A DNA stretch of 46,039 nt from CAZBDU01 sp964490725. GTDB lineage: Bacteria > Spirochaetota > Spirochaetia > SZUA-6 > DRHE01. The position numbers were made by a program, and so were the translations under genes. Below the pieces are notes generated by a model. The model was given only the letters and a program-made list of their open reading frames with translations, made no database searches and was not told the DNA's origin. Where the stretch lies: the NCBI GenBank assembly GCA_964490725.1, contig CAZBDU010000039.1, positions 1 through 46,039 on the forward strand, in the 5' to 3' direction. The first letter of the stretch is position 1; each line of letters starts with the position of its first letter. This document shows, piece by piece, positions 16,056 to 24,663 of this stretch.

Positions 16056-16856
16056 TCAGGGTGCAGGCGCCCCCAGCGCCGCAATCTCTCCGACCCCTTC
16101 CAGCACGTAGCCCGGGGCGTAAGGGAAGCGGGTCAGATCTTCCCTGCTGGTGACCCCACTCAGCACCAGCACCGGCTCGATTTCCGCCTCCACCCCGGCC
16201 ACGACGTCCGTGTCCATCCTGTCGCCGATGATCACCGTCTCCTCGCGCCGGCAGTCCAGCTGCTTGAGGGCGTGGCGCATGATCAGGGGGTTGGGTTTGC
16301 CCACGAAGTACGCCTTGCGGCCGGTGGCCAGCTCTATGGGGGCGATCAGCGCCCCGGTGGAGGGGACGATGCCGCTCTCCGCCGGCCCGGTGAGGTCGGG
16401 ATTGGTGCCGATCAGCCTGGCGCCGCCCAGCACCAGCTGCACCGCCCGTTCGATGCGCTCGTAGCTGTAGCTGCGCGTGTCCCCCATCACCACGTAGTCC
16501 GGATTGACGTCGTTCATGGAGATCCCCACCTCGTAGAGCGCGTTGGTCAGGCCGGCCTCGCCGATCACGTAGGCGGTGCCGTGGGGCTTCTGGCTGGCCA
16601 GAAAAGAGGCGGTCGCCAGGGCGCTGGTGTAGAAGTGTTCCTCCGGCACCTCGATGCCGAGCCGGGCCATCTTCTGGCGCAGCTCCCGGGGGGAGCGTTC
16701 GCTGGCGTTGGTCAGGAAGAGGAACTTCTTTCCCTGCGCCTTCAACCAGTCCACGAACTCCCGGGCCCCCGGCAGCAGGCGGTTGCCGTGGTAGATCACC
16801 CCGTCCATGTCGCAGATGAACGCTTTCCTGGCCGCCAGCGCCTCTATCTCACGCAT
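16056..16856 (-). CDS. NagD-like HAD-superfamily (class IIA) phosphatase
   Basis: A 266-residue cytosolic phosphatase. HAD motif I is FICDMDGVIYHG, with Asp16 as nucleophile and Asp18 as general acid. Motif II Thr is in FLTNAS (about residue 49). The C2-type cap lies in the middle, and GKPNP followed by IGDRMDTDVVAG near 215 gives motifs III and IV. Layout and length match the HAD-IIA group, which acts on sugar phosphates and nucleotides. A purine-rich GGGGGAGCGAGGGG precedes the ATG. The start lies inside the end of the nitroreductase gene (8-base overlap), so the two are translationally coupled. The substrate is not deducible. Confidence 0.88.
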   Translation of the reverse strand: MREIEALAARKAFICDMDGVIYHGNRLLPGAREFVDWLKAQGKKFLFLTNASERSPRELRQKMARLGIEVPEEHFYTSALATASFLASQKPHGTAYVIGEAGLTNALYEVGISMNDVNPDYVVMGDTRSYSYERIERAVQLVLGGARLIGTNPDLTGPAESGIVPSTGALIAPIELATGRKAYFVGKPNPLIMRHALKQLDCRREETVIIGDRMDTDVVAGVEAEIEPVLVLSGVTSREDLTRFPYAPGYVLEGVGEIAALGAPAP

Positions 16857-17439
16857 CCCCTCGCTCCCCCTCCCCCCGTCCCGGCTCCCCCCAGCGGCCG
16901 AAGCGGACCACCTCCGCCATGGGCTTGCGGCTGCGGGGCGCTCGTTCCCGCTCGCGGTGCTTGTCGCTCAGCGCCGCGGGATCTCCCGGGAGCCCCAGGA
17001 CCACCAGCGTGATCAGGATCATCTCCCCGGGGATTCCCAGCGCCTCCTTGACGGGGCCCGGCGAGTAGCCGGCGATGGGGTGGGCGATCAGCCCCTCCGC
17101 GGTAGCCTGGAGCACCAGGTTCTCCACGGCCAGGCCGGTGGAGAACAGAGCGTAATCCCTGCCCTCACTCAGGCGGCAGTCCAGCTCCGGGGTGGTGAAC
17201 ACGGGGATGATGCAGGGCGCCAGGCGGGCCCAGTAGTTCCCGCCCGAGAGGTGGGCCTTGACGGCGGACAGCTCGGGCTCGCGGTTGACCACCACGAAGC
17301 GCCAGGGTTGGTTGTTGAAGCAGGAGGGAGCCAGGGTGGCGGCGGTCATGATTCTGGAAAGCACCTCCTCGGGCACCGGCCTCTCCGCCAGGGCCCTCCG
17401 GGCCCGCCGCACGCTGATCTGTTGAAGCAGCTCCGCCAT
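16849..17439 (-). CDS. Nitroreductase-family FMN oxidoreductase
   Basis: A 196-residue flavoprotein of the nitroreductase fold. The N-terminal SVRRARR binds the FMN phosphate, AATLAPSCFNNQPWRFVVV is the second FMN segment, and GYSPGPVKEALGIPGEM is the C-terminal flavin loop. These enzymes reduce nitro groups, quinones or enones with NAD(P)H, or act in cofactor breakdown; the true substrate is unknown. The ATG has GGAGAGGA upstream. A TGGCCA/TACAAT promoter lies in the 97-base gap before it, so it starts its own two-gene unit with the NagD-like gene rather than belonging to the cyclase operon. Confidence 0.87.
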   Translation of the reverse strand: MAELLQQISVRRARRALAERPVPEEVLSRIMTAATLAPSCFNNQPWRFVVVNREPELSAVKAHLSGGNYWARLAPCIIPVFTTPELDCRLSEGRDYALFSTGLAVENLVLQATAEGLIAHPIAGYSPGPVKEALGIPGEMILITLVVLGLPGDPAALSDKHRERERAPRSRKPMAEVVRFGRWGEPGRGEGERGDA

Positions 17440-17475
17440 GATGTTCCTCTCCGGGGCCAGGGTTGCCCGGCGGCT

Positions 17476-17504
17476 ATTGTAGCCTCTCGGGGCCGCCCTG
17501 GCCA
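17476..17504 (-). promoter_or_regulatory. Promoter of the nitroreductase/NagD-like unit
   Basis: Minus-strand TGGCCA (17504-17499) and TACAAT (17481-17476) have a 17-base spacer. The same hexamer pair and spacing occurs before the ATP-grasp gene at 43706-43734. Confidence 0.45.
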
Positions 17505-17536
17505 GTGGGGCGGGCGACAGGGGCGGGAGACGCCGG

Positions 17537-19393
17537 TCAGGAGGGCGGGCGGCCCAGGTATCTGCCGGCGAAACGACCGAACTCCTCACTGAAGGGCGCA
17601 TGTCCCCCCTGTTCCGGCGCCGCCAGGTAGCCCCTGCGTTCCAGGCTCTCCAGGGCGCCGGGGTCCGGGCTCTGGCCGGCCAGAAGCTGCCGCAGGGCCT
17701 CCTTTTCCCGGGCGGGGAGCGTCTGCAGCACGTACTCGAAGTGAGGCTCCGCCTCCTCCCGGAAGACCTCCACCACCTCCCGCGGAGCGTCCCGCCTGCG
17801 GAAGGCCGCCGCTTCCCGTCCCTCCGCCTCCAGGAGCTCGAACCAGGCCGAGCAGGCCATCTGCAGGAAGAAGGGATGCAGCCCTCCCAGGGACAGGATC
17901 TGCGCGGCCAGCGGCTCCAGGGGGATGCCCCGGGCCAGGGAAGGCTCCCGGATGAGGGCGCGTGCGGCGGGCTCGCGGAGCAGGCCCAGGTGCAGGACCG
18001 TGAAGATGTTGAAGAAGGGAGAGTCGGCAATCTGGTGCGTGACGCACATGTCCTTCAGGTTTCTCCCGGAGGCGGTCACGAAGGACACCGGAAAGTTGTT
18101 CGCCAGGGAGCGCAGGAAGGAGTACAGCTCGGCCCCCAGGCGGTCGTTCTTGGTCACCGACTCGAACTCGTCGAACAGCAGCACCAGCCGGTAGCCGGCC
18201 CGGGCGACGGCGTCGCAGAGGAAGCGCATCCCTTCGAAGTCCTCCGCAAGCTCCAGCTCGATCCGTTCGCCCAGCTGCTTGCGAAGCTCCGCGAAGATGA
18301 GCCCCAGGAACTGCGCCTCCTCGAGGGTGCGGAGCTGCTGAAAATCCACGAACAGCATGAGCACCTGGCCCGGCTGTCCCTCCAACCGCAGGCGGGTGCG
18401 CGGAGAAAAGAGAAAGTTGAGCAGCGAGGATTTCCCGATGCGCCGTTCTCCCACGATGGAGATCGACTGGGGCCTGTCGGCGTGGATGCGGGTGGCGATC
18501 CGCTTCACCACCGCCTCCCGGCCGAAGAACATGTCGGGGTGGGGGATCATGACCCGGTTGAGGTAGGGGTTGCCCCTGGGGGGCGGCGGCGGAAGGGATT
18601 CGGCGGCCTGCCGCAGATCCAGGTTGCCGTGGATCACCACTCGCTGCGGGTGGACGGCGGGCGCCGCCGGCCCGTGAGGCGCCGCCGCAGAGCCCGCCCG
18701 GACTGAGGACCCGGGGGGGTGTCCGCTCTGAGCGGCGGGGGCGGCGGGCGCCGCGGCGGCTGCCGCCGCGCGGGAGCTCCAGGATGCCAGCACCTCCGCC
18801 TGCTCCCGGCGGTTCCAGTTGACCAGGTAGAAATCCACCTTGCGTTTCTTGCCTTTCACCTGCTCGCCGCCCAGGTAGATGAGCGAAAGGTCCGGCCCTT
18901 CCACCTCCGCCTTGAGGCTCCCGGAGATGAGGATCTCCTCCCCATCCGCCTTCGACTCCACCCGGGCGGCGGTGTTCACCATGTCGCCGAACAGGTCCTT
19001 CTCCTCCATCACCGCGCGGCCGTAGTGCAGCCCCATGCGGACGCGCAGGGGGTGCCGCTCCCCTCTGTCCCGGTTGAACGCCTGCAGCGCCTCCTGCATG
19101 AGGATGGAGCAGCCCACCGCCTTGCGCGGGTCTGTGAAGCTGGCCATGATGGAATCCCCGATGGTCTTGATCACCGTCCCGCCGTGGGAGGCGATCAGGG
19201 GGAAGAGCAGGTCGTTGTGGGTCTGGATCATCTGCCTGCCGGCGATGTCGCCGGCGGACTCGAAGAACTCCGTGGAGCCCACGATGTCGGTGAACAGCAG
19301 GGTGACCGGCCTGGCGTAGGCGTCCTCGATCTGCCGGTCGATCTCTTCCAGAAGCTCCTTTCGCCGTCGCAGCAGGTCTTCGATTCCGGGCAT
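17537..19393 (-). CDS. Class III adenylate cyclase fused to a STAND-like NTPase
   Basis: A 618-residue soluble protein. An N-terminal coiled-coil start (5-25) leads into a class III cyclase domain (about 28-192) with all expected catalytic residues: metal-binding Asp36 (FTDIVGS) and Asp80 (KTIGDS), Lys76 and Asp137 for adenine choice, Asn140 and Arg144 (VNTAAR) for the transition state. This predicts ATP to cAMP. An Ala/Pro-rich linker (205-275) joins an NTPase with Walker A GERRIGKSS (315-323), Walker B LVLLFDEFE (403-411) and a C-terminal winged-helix-like part. The NTPase is a close paralogue of the next gene upstream. Last gene of a four-gene operon, four bases after that paralogue. It probably couples nucleotide-dependent assembly to cAMP synthesis (inference). 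Confidence 0.88.
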   Translation of the reverse strand: MPGIEDLLRRRKELLEEIDRQIEDAYARPVTLLFTDIVGSTEFFESAGDIAGRQMIQTHNDLLFPLIASHGGTVIKTIGDSIMASFTDPRKAVGCSILMQEALQAFNRDRGERHPLRVRMGLHYGRAVMEEKDLFGDMVNTAARVESKADGEEILISGSLKAEVEGPDLSLIYLGGEQVKGKKRKVDFYLVNWNRREQAEVLASWSSRAAAAAAAPAAPAAQSGHPPGSSVRAGSAAAPHGPAAPAVHPQRVVIHGNLDLRQAAESLPPPPPRGNPYLNRVMIPHPDMFFGREAVVKRIATRIHADRPQSISIVGERRIGKSSLLNFLFSPRTRLRLEGQPGQVLMLFVDFQQLRTLEEAQFLGLIFAELRKQLGERIELELAEDFEGMRFLCDAVARAGYRLVLLFDEFESVTKNDRLGAELYSFLRSLANNFPVSFVTASGRNLKDMCVTHQIADSPFFNIFTVLHLGLLREPAARALIREPSLARGIPLEPLAAQILSLGGLHPFFLQMACSAWFELLEAEGREAAAFRRRDAPREVVEVFREEAEPHFEYVLQTLPAREKEALRQLLAGQSPDPGALESLERRGYLAAPEQGGHAPFSEEFGRFAGRYLGRPPS

Positions 19394-19397
19394 GGCT

Positions 19398-20384
19398 TCA
19401 ACCGTTGCCCTGGAGCAGCTTCCGCGACAGATCCCTGCGCAGAAAGGCCGCAAACGCCGGCGAGAAGGCGCACACCGATCCCCCCTGCTCCCGGAGGAAC
19501 CCCTGCTTGATCAGGGGCCTGAGCACGTGGGCCTCCCGCGGGTCCGGAGCCTTCTCGCGGGCGACGCTCTTCAGCGGGCCCAGCGCCTCGGGCGGAAGAA
19601 TGGCCAGGATCCTCTCGAAGTAGGGCGCCAGCACGGGCAGAAGATCGCGCTCCGGGTCCGCGGGGAGGCTGCCGGAGGAGCCGTCCAGCCTGCGGCCCAC
19701 GAGCTTGAGGACGTAGGGGAAGCAGCCGCTCCAGTCCACCACGCCGGCCAGCTCCTCGCGGGCTCTTCCGGTCACGCCGGCCAGGAGCTCCAGCCCCTCC
19801 TGGGCGGACAGGGGCCCCAGGGAGAGGTTGGTGAAGATGTTGAAGAACGGGGACTCCTCGATGTCCTTGATCACGCAGAGCTTCTGCAGCTCCAGGAAGG
19901 AGGTGGTCAGGTAGGCCAGGTTGTAGTTGTTGGCCAGGGAACGCAGGAAGGAGAAGAACTCCAGCGGAAAGCTCTTGTTGCTGGTGATCAGGTGGAAGTC
20001 GTCCAGCAGGAGCAGCAGCCTCCTGCCCTGGCCGTGAAGCCTCTCCACCGCCTCCTGCAGCGCGTTGTAGGGGTTGCCCGTCGCCGGCTGCCCCGCGCCC
20101 AGGAGCCGGCGCACGCCGGCCACGAAGGCGGCTGAGTCCTGAAACGGCCGGTCCGCCGAATCGATGCGGCAGAAGAGGTAGGACTGCGAGGAGCCCAGGA
20201 AACGGCTGCGGGTGGCCGGGTGGGCCACGCAGTTCAGCAGCGAGGTCTTGCCGCTCTTGCAGCCGCCGATCACGGCGACCGACTGGGGACGGTCGGCGCC
20301 GATGCGGGAGAAGATCCGCCTGAGGACGTTCTGCTGGCCCAGGAACTCTTCGGGTTCCTCCACCGGCCGCTCCGGATCGATCAT
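19398..20384 (-). CDS. Stand-alone STAND-like NTPase, paralogue of the cyclase-linked NTPase
   Basis: A 328-residue cytosolic NTPase without signal or membrane helices. Walker A is GGCKSGKTSLL (40-50) and Walker B LLLLLDDFH (123-131). The stretch FLRSLANNY and then SPFFNIFTNLSLG is nearly identical in order and sequence to FLRSLANNF and SPFFNIFTVLHLG in the cyclase fusion, so the two arose by duplication. The C-terminal part looks like a winged helix. The ATG has AGGGGG upstream. It is 12 bases after the beta-barrel gene and four before the cyclase gene. The acidic pair DD replaces the usual DE of Walker B, so hydrolysis might be altered. A partner or regulator of the cyclase is the likely role. 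Confidence 0.82.
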   Translation of the reverse strand: MIDPERPVEEPEEFLGQQNVLRRIFSRIGADRPQSVAVIGGCKSGKTSLLNCVAHPATRSRFLGSSQSYLFCRIDSADRPFQDSAAFVAGVRRLLGAGQPATGNPYNALQEAVERLHGQGRRLLLLLDDFHLITSNKSFPLEFFSFLRSLANNYNLAYLTTSFLELQKLCVIKDIEESPFFNIFTNLSLGPLSAQEGLELLAGVTGRAREELAGVVDWSGCFPYVLKLVGRRLDGSSGSLPADPERDLLPVLAPYFERILAILPPEALGPLKSVAREKAPDPREAHVLRPLIKQGFLREQGGSVCAFSPAFAAFLRRDLSRKLLQGNG

Positions 20385-20396
20385 CGCCGCCCCCTT

Positions 20397-21326
20397 TCAG
20401 AACGCGTAGAAGATGAAGAAGCTCATGTTCGCGAACGAAACCCGCAGAACCGACTCTCCGAACAGGGCGGTGCTCCGGTAGGTGGGGAGCTCCTTCTCGG
20501 CGGACAGTCCGAAGATGAGGTCCAGCCGCACCAGCTCCGCCCGGATGCCGGCGCCGATTCCGAGCCGGGAGATCACCTCCGTCTGGGCGGCCAGGGAGAT
20601 CGAGTGAGTGTAGGTCTGCAGGTTGTCCAGGGAGAACAGGTAGCTCACGGCCACGGAAGGGCTGAGCTTGCCAACGGCGAAGGAGGGGTACCAGCCCAGG
20701 CCCACCTGGCCGCGGATGGACCCCCACAGCGGCAGGGCCAGCGGCAGGCGCAGGCCGGCGATCAGGCTCAGCACGGGGCCGATGTTGTAGCTGAAGTAGA
20801 CGCCCGGCTGCAGGACCGAGGGATTGACCACCACGGTGGGGTCGATGACCAGCGCACCCAGCAGGCCGATCTGGAAGCGCCGGCGGGTCCGGGCGAACTG
20901 CGCCAGGTACTCCCTGCGCACCCCCAGCAGCACCTCCTGCACGAACGCCGGGATCTGGGAGGGGCTTCCCAGCTCCACCTCGGGGTCCTGATCGACCGCC
21001 TTCCACAGCAGGCCGCGCACCTCCTCCCTGTAGGCCTCCCCCTCACCGCGGAAGGCGTAGGCCACCAGTGCGCGCAGCCCGTAGATGCGGGCCAGAACGG
21101 GGGGCGGGAGGCGAAAGGTGCCGCTGTCCTGTTCCTGGAGGTAGGAGTCCAGAAGCCGGCGGCAGGCCTGATAGTCCCCGTCGAAATAGAGCTGCTCGAC
21201 CTGCTGCAGGCGCCAGCGCGCTTCTTCGCCGTGGTTGCGCGCCAGGGCGGCGGGCTCCTGCGCCCCCGCGGCGCAGACCGCCAGCAGGAGCAGCAGCGGG
21301 CACAGCCTGGCCAGGCGCGCCGTCAT
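20397..21326 (-). CDS. Outer-membrane beta-barrel candidate with helical N-terminal domain
   Basis: A 309-residue exported protein. MTARLARLCPLLLLLAVC and the following AAGAQ form a signal peptide. Residues 30-150 are helical and TPR-like (QQVEQLYFDGDYQACRRLLD). From about 150 onward short amphipathic strands with alternating aromatic and small residues end in SFFIFYAF, the terminal Phe typical of outer-membrane proteins. The ATG overlaps the TGA of the PEGA-NTPase gene (ATGA), so translation is coupled and the products likely work together. I recognise no named family. It could be the outer-membrane end of a trans-envelope assembly whose inner-membrane part is the preceding gene (inference). 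Confidence 0.72.
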   Translation of the reverse strand: MTARLARLCPLLLLLAVCAAGAQEPAALARNHGEEARWRLQQVEQLYFDGDYQACRRLLDSYLQEQDSGTFRLPPPVLARIYGLRALVAYAFRGEGEAYREEVRGLLWKAVDQDPEVELGSPSQIPAFVQEVLLGVRREYLAQFARTRRRFQIGLLGALVIDPTVVVNPSVLQPGVYFSYNIGPVLSLIAGLRLPLALPLWGSIRGQVGLGWYPSFAVGKLSPSVAVSYLFSLDNLQTYTHSISLAAQTEVISRLGIGAGIRAELVRLDLIFGLSAEKELPTYRSTALFGESVLRVSFANMSFFIFYAF

Positions 21327-23410
21327 TTCAGGACCTCCACCACCCTGACGGTCTGGCCTTTGACCACCACGATCTCCCGCTCCTTCTTGACCCCCAGCGC
21401 CTCGTTCACCATGGTGACCAGGTGCCTCCCGGTGCGGACCTTCACCGGCTGCACGTAGGGGGTCTCGATCAGCGCCGCTCCGTCCAGAAGGATCTTGGCC
21501 GTGGGCCGGACGTCGAACAGCACCTCTCCGAAGGACTCCACCAGCACGACCTCTCGCTTCAGGGTCTCGCCTCCGGCAATTGGGACGGTCAGGGTTGCCT
21601 CCTCGAATCCCTCCAGCCGCAGGCTGATGCGGTGCTCCCCGGCGCTCAGGCTCTGAAACAGGTAGGGCGTGCGCTCCCCGATCTCCTGGCCGTCCAGATA
21701 CACCCGCGCGTCGGGTGGGCTGCTGGACAGCAGGAGCGAGCCGGCGGCCAGCGCTTCAGCGGCGGCCCTGTCCTGCCGCGGCGCCTCCGTTCCTTTGGAG
21801 GGCGCCGTCGCCGCGGCGGGAGCCCGGGCCGAACGGTCCGCAGCCTCGGGGGTCTGCGTGAAGGCCGCCTCCACGCGGCGGTTGTCCGGGGCGATGTCGC
21901 TCACCACGGCCACTTCCTCACCCGTGGACGGGTTGTGAAAGGAGAAGCGGTGAGGACCGGCCGGCAGGGAGGGGACCTCGATCCTGCCCTCGTCGGCGAG
22001 CCCCTCGCTGGTCAGGTTGAGGGAACCGTCGATGACCACGCGGAAAGGCCGGGCGTTGGCCAGAAGCAGGACGTCCCGGATTTCCCGGGCCCCGCTGTCG
22101 GCCGGCTGCTCCCCCGGCTGCTCCACGCCCGCCTGCGGCGCGGCGCCCGCCTGGCCGGCCAGCCGGGGCTGCAAGACCAGGAGCCACACCGCCAGGCCGG
22201 CGGCCGCCAGCAGGGCTGCTGCCACGGCTGCGAGCAGCGGGGGAATCCGCCCCCTGAGCCGAACTCCCACCTCCTTGGCGACCTGCCAGATCGAGTGCTC
22301 CCGCCGCACCCAGCGCCGCAGCAGGTCCATCCGGAAGCGGTAGACGCCCTCCTCCCGCTTCTCCAGCAGCTCGTCGTGGTAGGCCTCCTCCAGGAGCACG
22401 AGCATCTCGGCGCGGTTGCACGGCAGGATCAATCGGTTCTGCCGCGCATACTGGAGCATCTGCGCCGCCCCGGCCCAGGCGCTGCCCTCCTCCAGGGCGC
22501 CGCCCAGGCAGGAGAGAATCAACTTGCAGCCGTCGGAAAGGCTGTTCCAGGAGTAGATCATCTGGGGCAGCGGGTTGTCCACGATTCCCCGCACGATCGC
22601 CTCCAGGTCCTCCTCCCGGGGATCCTCGCGTTCCTCCTCCAGCAGGTGGTCTATGAGGTTCTGGCAGATCACCTGGGTGTAGAAGGGCTGTCCTCCGGTG
22701 AGGCGATAGATCGCCTCCACCACCTGCGGGGGGTAGTGGAGGTGCTCTTTCAGCGGCTCGGTGATCAGGCGGGCGGTGTCCGCGGCGGACAGGTAGGAGA
22801 TCTTGCGGTAGACGGACTTGCCCAGCAGGCTCTTCCAGAAGCTTACCCGGCGGTTCTCCAGGTTGGTGGAACCCGTGAAGATGAAGGACACCCGGTGCGG
22901 GCTCTCCAGGGCGCCGGCCAGGTAGAGGACGGTGGACTCGCTGAGCGAGCCGTCCTGGATCTTGGCCTCGATCAGCTCGTACTCGTCGAAAAGAAAGAGC
23001 AGAATGCGGCCGGGAGCCTGCCGCTCCACCTCGTGCAGGAAGCTCTCGAACAGCTCCTCCACGCGCTGGGTGCCGCCGCCCTCCAGCTTCTCCGGGGTAA
23101 GCCCCGGATAGCCCAGGCTGTCACAGGCGATCTTCAGAATGGTGCGCCAGAAATGGCCGTCTTCCTTGATGCCCGCCAGGATCTGCATGTCCACCAGGAC
23201 CGGGAGGAAACGCTCCCCCAGCCGCCCTCCCAGGATCTGGAAGAGGATGGAGGTCTTGCCGCTGCGCCTCTCGCCGCAGAAGACCAGGACCTGGTTGGCG
23301 CCGGCCGCGCCGATCTTGCGGACCACGAACTGGAAGTCGTCCTCCCGGCCGAAGAACATCTCCCGGGTCCGGATGGGGTTGCCGACGATGTACGGGTTGA
23401 AGGGAATCAT
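21323..23410 (-). CDS. Transmembrane STAND-like NTPase with periplasmic PEGA domains
   Basis: A 695-residue protein that spans the inner membrane once. The cytoplasmic half begins NPYIVGNPIRTREMFFGRED, a motif also seen before the cyclase-linked NTPase, with Walker A GERRSGKTS (46-54), Walker B ILLFLFDEYE (136-145) and a C-terminal winged-helix-like region to about 380. One helix (390-413) leads to the periplasm. There an Ig-like module (447-517), a Pro/Ala linker and two PEGA modules (about 558-625 and 626-692) follow; the first reads SSPPDARVYLDGQEIGERTP. The ATG follows a GGGAAAAGAG purine run and a perfect TATAAT box. First gene of the cyclase operon. The architecture suggests signal passage between periplasm and cytoplasm. 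Confidence 0.83.
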   Translation of the reverse strand: MIPFNPYIVGNPIRTREMFFGREDDFQFVVRKIGAAGANQVLVFCGERRSGKTSILFQILGGRLGERFLPVLVDMQILAGIKEDGHFWRTILKIACDSLGYPGLTPEKLEGGGTQRVEELFESFLHEVERQAPGRILLFLFDEYELIEAKIQDGSLSESTVLYLAGALESPHRVSFIFTGSTNLENRRVSFWKSLLGKSVYRKISYLSAADTARLITEPLKEHLHYPPQVVEAIYRLTGGQPFYTQVICQNLIDHLLEEEREDPREEDLEAIVRGIVDNPLPQMIYSWNSLSDGCKLILSCLGGALEEGSAWAGAAQMLQYARQNRLILPCNRAEMLVLLEEAYHDELLEKREEGVYRFRMDLLRRWVRREHSIWQVAKEVGVRLRGRIPPLLAAVAAALLAAAGLAVWLLVLQPRLAGQAGAAPQAGVEQPGEQPADSGAREIRDVLLLANARPFRVVIDGSLNLTSEGLADEGRIEVPSLPAGPHRFSFHNPSTGEEVAVVSDIAPDNRRVEAAFTQTPEAADRSARAPAAATAPSKGTEAPRQDRAAAEALAAGSLLLSSSPPDARVYLDGQEIGERTPYLFQSLSAGEHRISLRLEGFEEATLTVPIAGGETLKREVVLVESFGEVLFDVRPTAKILLDGAALIETPYVQPVKVRTGRHLVTMVNEALGVKKEREIVVVKGQTVRVVEVLK

Positions 23411-23433
23411 CTCTTTTCCCGCCGCTGTGCATC

Positions 23434-23461
23434 ATTATAGAGCCTTTTGCGTTTTCCGCCA
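23434..23461 (-). promoter_or_regulatory. Promoter of the NTPase/cyclase operon
   Basis: A perfect minus-strand TATAAT (23439-23434) lies 23 bases before the ATG. The -35 is weak (TGGCGG at 23461-23456, 16-base spacer), and the spacer is A-rich. A weak -35 with a consensus -10 may indicate an activator. Confidence 0.45.
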
Positions 23462-23477
23462 GGGCGGTTTTCCGCCC
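23462..23477 (-). terminator. Hairpin between the UroD-fold gene and the NTPase operon
   Basis: GGGCGG-TTTT-CCGCCC is a perfect six-base stem downstream of the UroD-like stop codon. GTTTTCCGCC is directly repeated at 23451-23460 and 23467-23476. No T-run follows on the minus strand, so terminator function is uncertain. Confidence 0.3.
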
Positions 23478-23490
23478 CCGGGGTGGGACT

Positions 23491-24663
23491 TCACCGGCCG
23501 CTGCCCGCGGCGCGGACCAGCTCTTCCAGCCGGCCACGGTAGGCGCGGAAGTCCGCCCAGGAGATCTGCGGGTGCGCGTGGTGGTCCAGGTGGGGGATGT
23601 AGCCTCCGGAGGCCAGCAGCTGCGGCACCCTGCCCTCCAGCTCGGCGGCGATGGCGCCGCCTCCCCTGGCGATCTGCAGCTTGTCCAGGCCGCCCAGCAT
23701 GTGCAGGCGAGGGTAGAGCCGCCGGATCTGGAGCGGATCGTTTCCCGCCTGCACTTCCACGGGCCACACTCCGGAGAGGCCGGCCTCCAGGAAGAGGGGG
23801 ATCAGCTCCCGGAGGTTCCCGTCGGTGTCCACCAGGATCACCTGCACTCCCCGCTGCCGGAGGAAGGCGGTGAGGCGGCGGTAGCAGGGGCTCATGAGCT
23901 CCCGGAACATGGCCGGGGAGATGAGCGGGCCACTGCGATAGGCCATGTCCTCCCAGAAGTGCGCGCAGTCCACCTCCACCTGGGCCAGCACTTCCTCCCA
24001 GAGGGCCATCCAGAAATCCGCCAGGAAGCTCATCATGTCCCGCACCAGGGCGGGATCGTCGTAGAGGTTGAACAGGAGCCGTTCCTCGCCCATAAGGTAG
24101 CGCAGGAAGCCGTAGAAGCCGTAGGGATAGCCGCCGATGGTGAGGGGAAACTCCCGCACGGCGTATGCCTTGACCAGCTCCGGCCACTCCGGCGGCACCC
24201 GCCCCTGCAGGCCCGGACGGAAGCGCTCCTCCTTCAGCCGCTCGAAGTCGGCTCGTCCCGCCACCTGCCAGTCGATGAACTGCGGAACCGAGGACTCGAG
24301 CTTGTTCAGCCGCTTGCGCACGCCGTACTCATCCTGGTAGATCACGAACTCCGCTGTCTCTTCGAACACCGCCTCCTCGAACAGCGGCGCGGGGCCGCAG
24401 TTCACCGCCACGCTGGAAAGCCCCGGGTCGAAGCCCAGGGCCCGGCGGACGTCTGCGTCGCGGACCCGCGCGGAGAAGGGGTCGTGAGGGGAGGCCTCGC
24501 CCCGCACCGCCGCTCCCCGCGGCGAGTCGGGGTTCTCCCGCCGCTTCAGTCCCTCGCCGTACCAGCGCTCCAGGGTCTCCGGCCAGTAGCCCATCTCCCA
24601 GAGGAGGGTTCGGTCGGGCCTGCCGAACTCCATGACCGTGCGGAAGCGCTCCCTGGCGTTCAT
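23491..24663 (-). CDS. UroD-fold (MtaA/CmuA-like) protein lacking the zinc motif
   Basis: A 390-residue protein of the uroporphyrinogen decarboxylase superfamily, which includes corrinoid-dependent methyltransferases. The start MNARERFRTVMEFGRPDRTL is diagnostic of the group. Where methyltransferase members carry HxCG for zinc, this one has VDTDGN, and near the end it has GGYIPHLDHHAHP instead of a Cys-containing loop, so it probably does not bind zinc as MtaA does. It also lacks the arginine pattern of true haem-pathway UroD at the N-terminus. The ATG overlaps the stop of the flavoprotein gene (ATGA). The strong coupling implies a shared pathway; the substrate is unknown. Confidence 0.82.
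   Translation of the reverse strand: MNARERFRTVMEFGRPDRTLLWEMGYWPETLERWYGEGLKRRENPDSPRGAAVRGEASPHDPFSARVRDADVRRALGFDPGLSSVAVNCGPAPLFEEAVFEETAEFVIYQDEYGVRKRLNKLESSVPQFIDWQVAGRADFERLKEERFRPGLQGRVPPEWPELVKAYAVREFPLTIGGYPYGFYGFLRYLMGEERLLFNLYDDPALVRDMMSFLADFWMALWEEVLAQVEVDCAHFWEDMAYRSGPLISPAMFRELMSPCYRRLTAFLRQRGVQVILVDTDGNLRELIPLFLEAGLSGVWPVEVQAGNDPLQIRRLYPRLHMLGGLDKLQIARGGGAIAAELEGRVPQLLASGGYIPHLDHHAHPQISWADFRAYRGRLEELVRAAGSGR

Noticed and set aside
23491..24663. Calling this protein hemE
   Set aside because: It lacks the haem-pathway N-terminal arginine pattern and is coupled to an unrelated flavoprotein.
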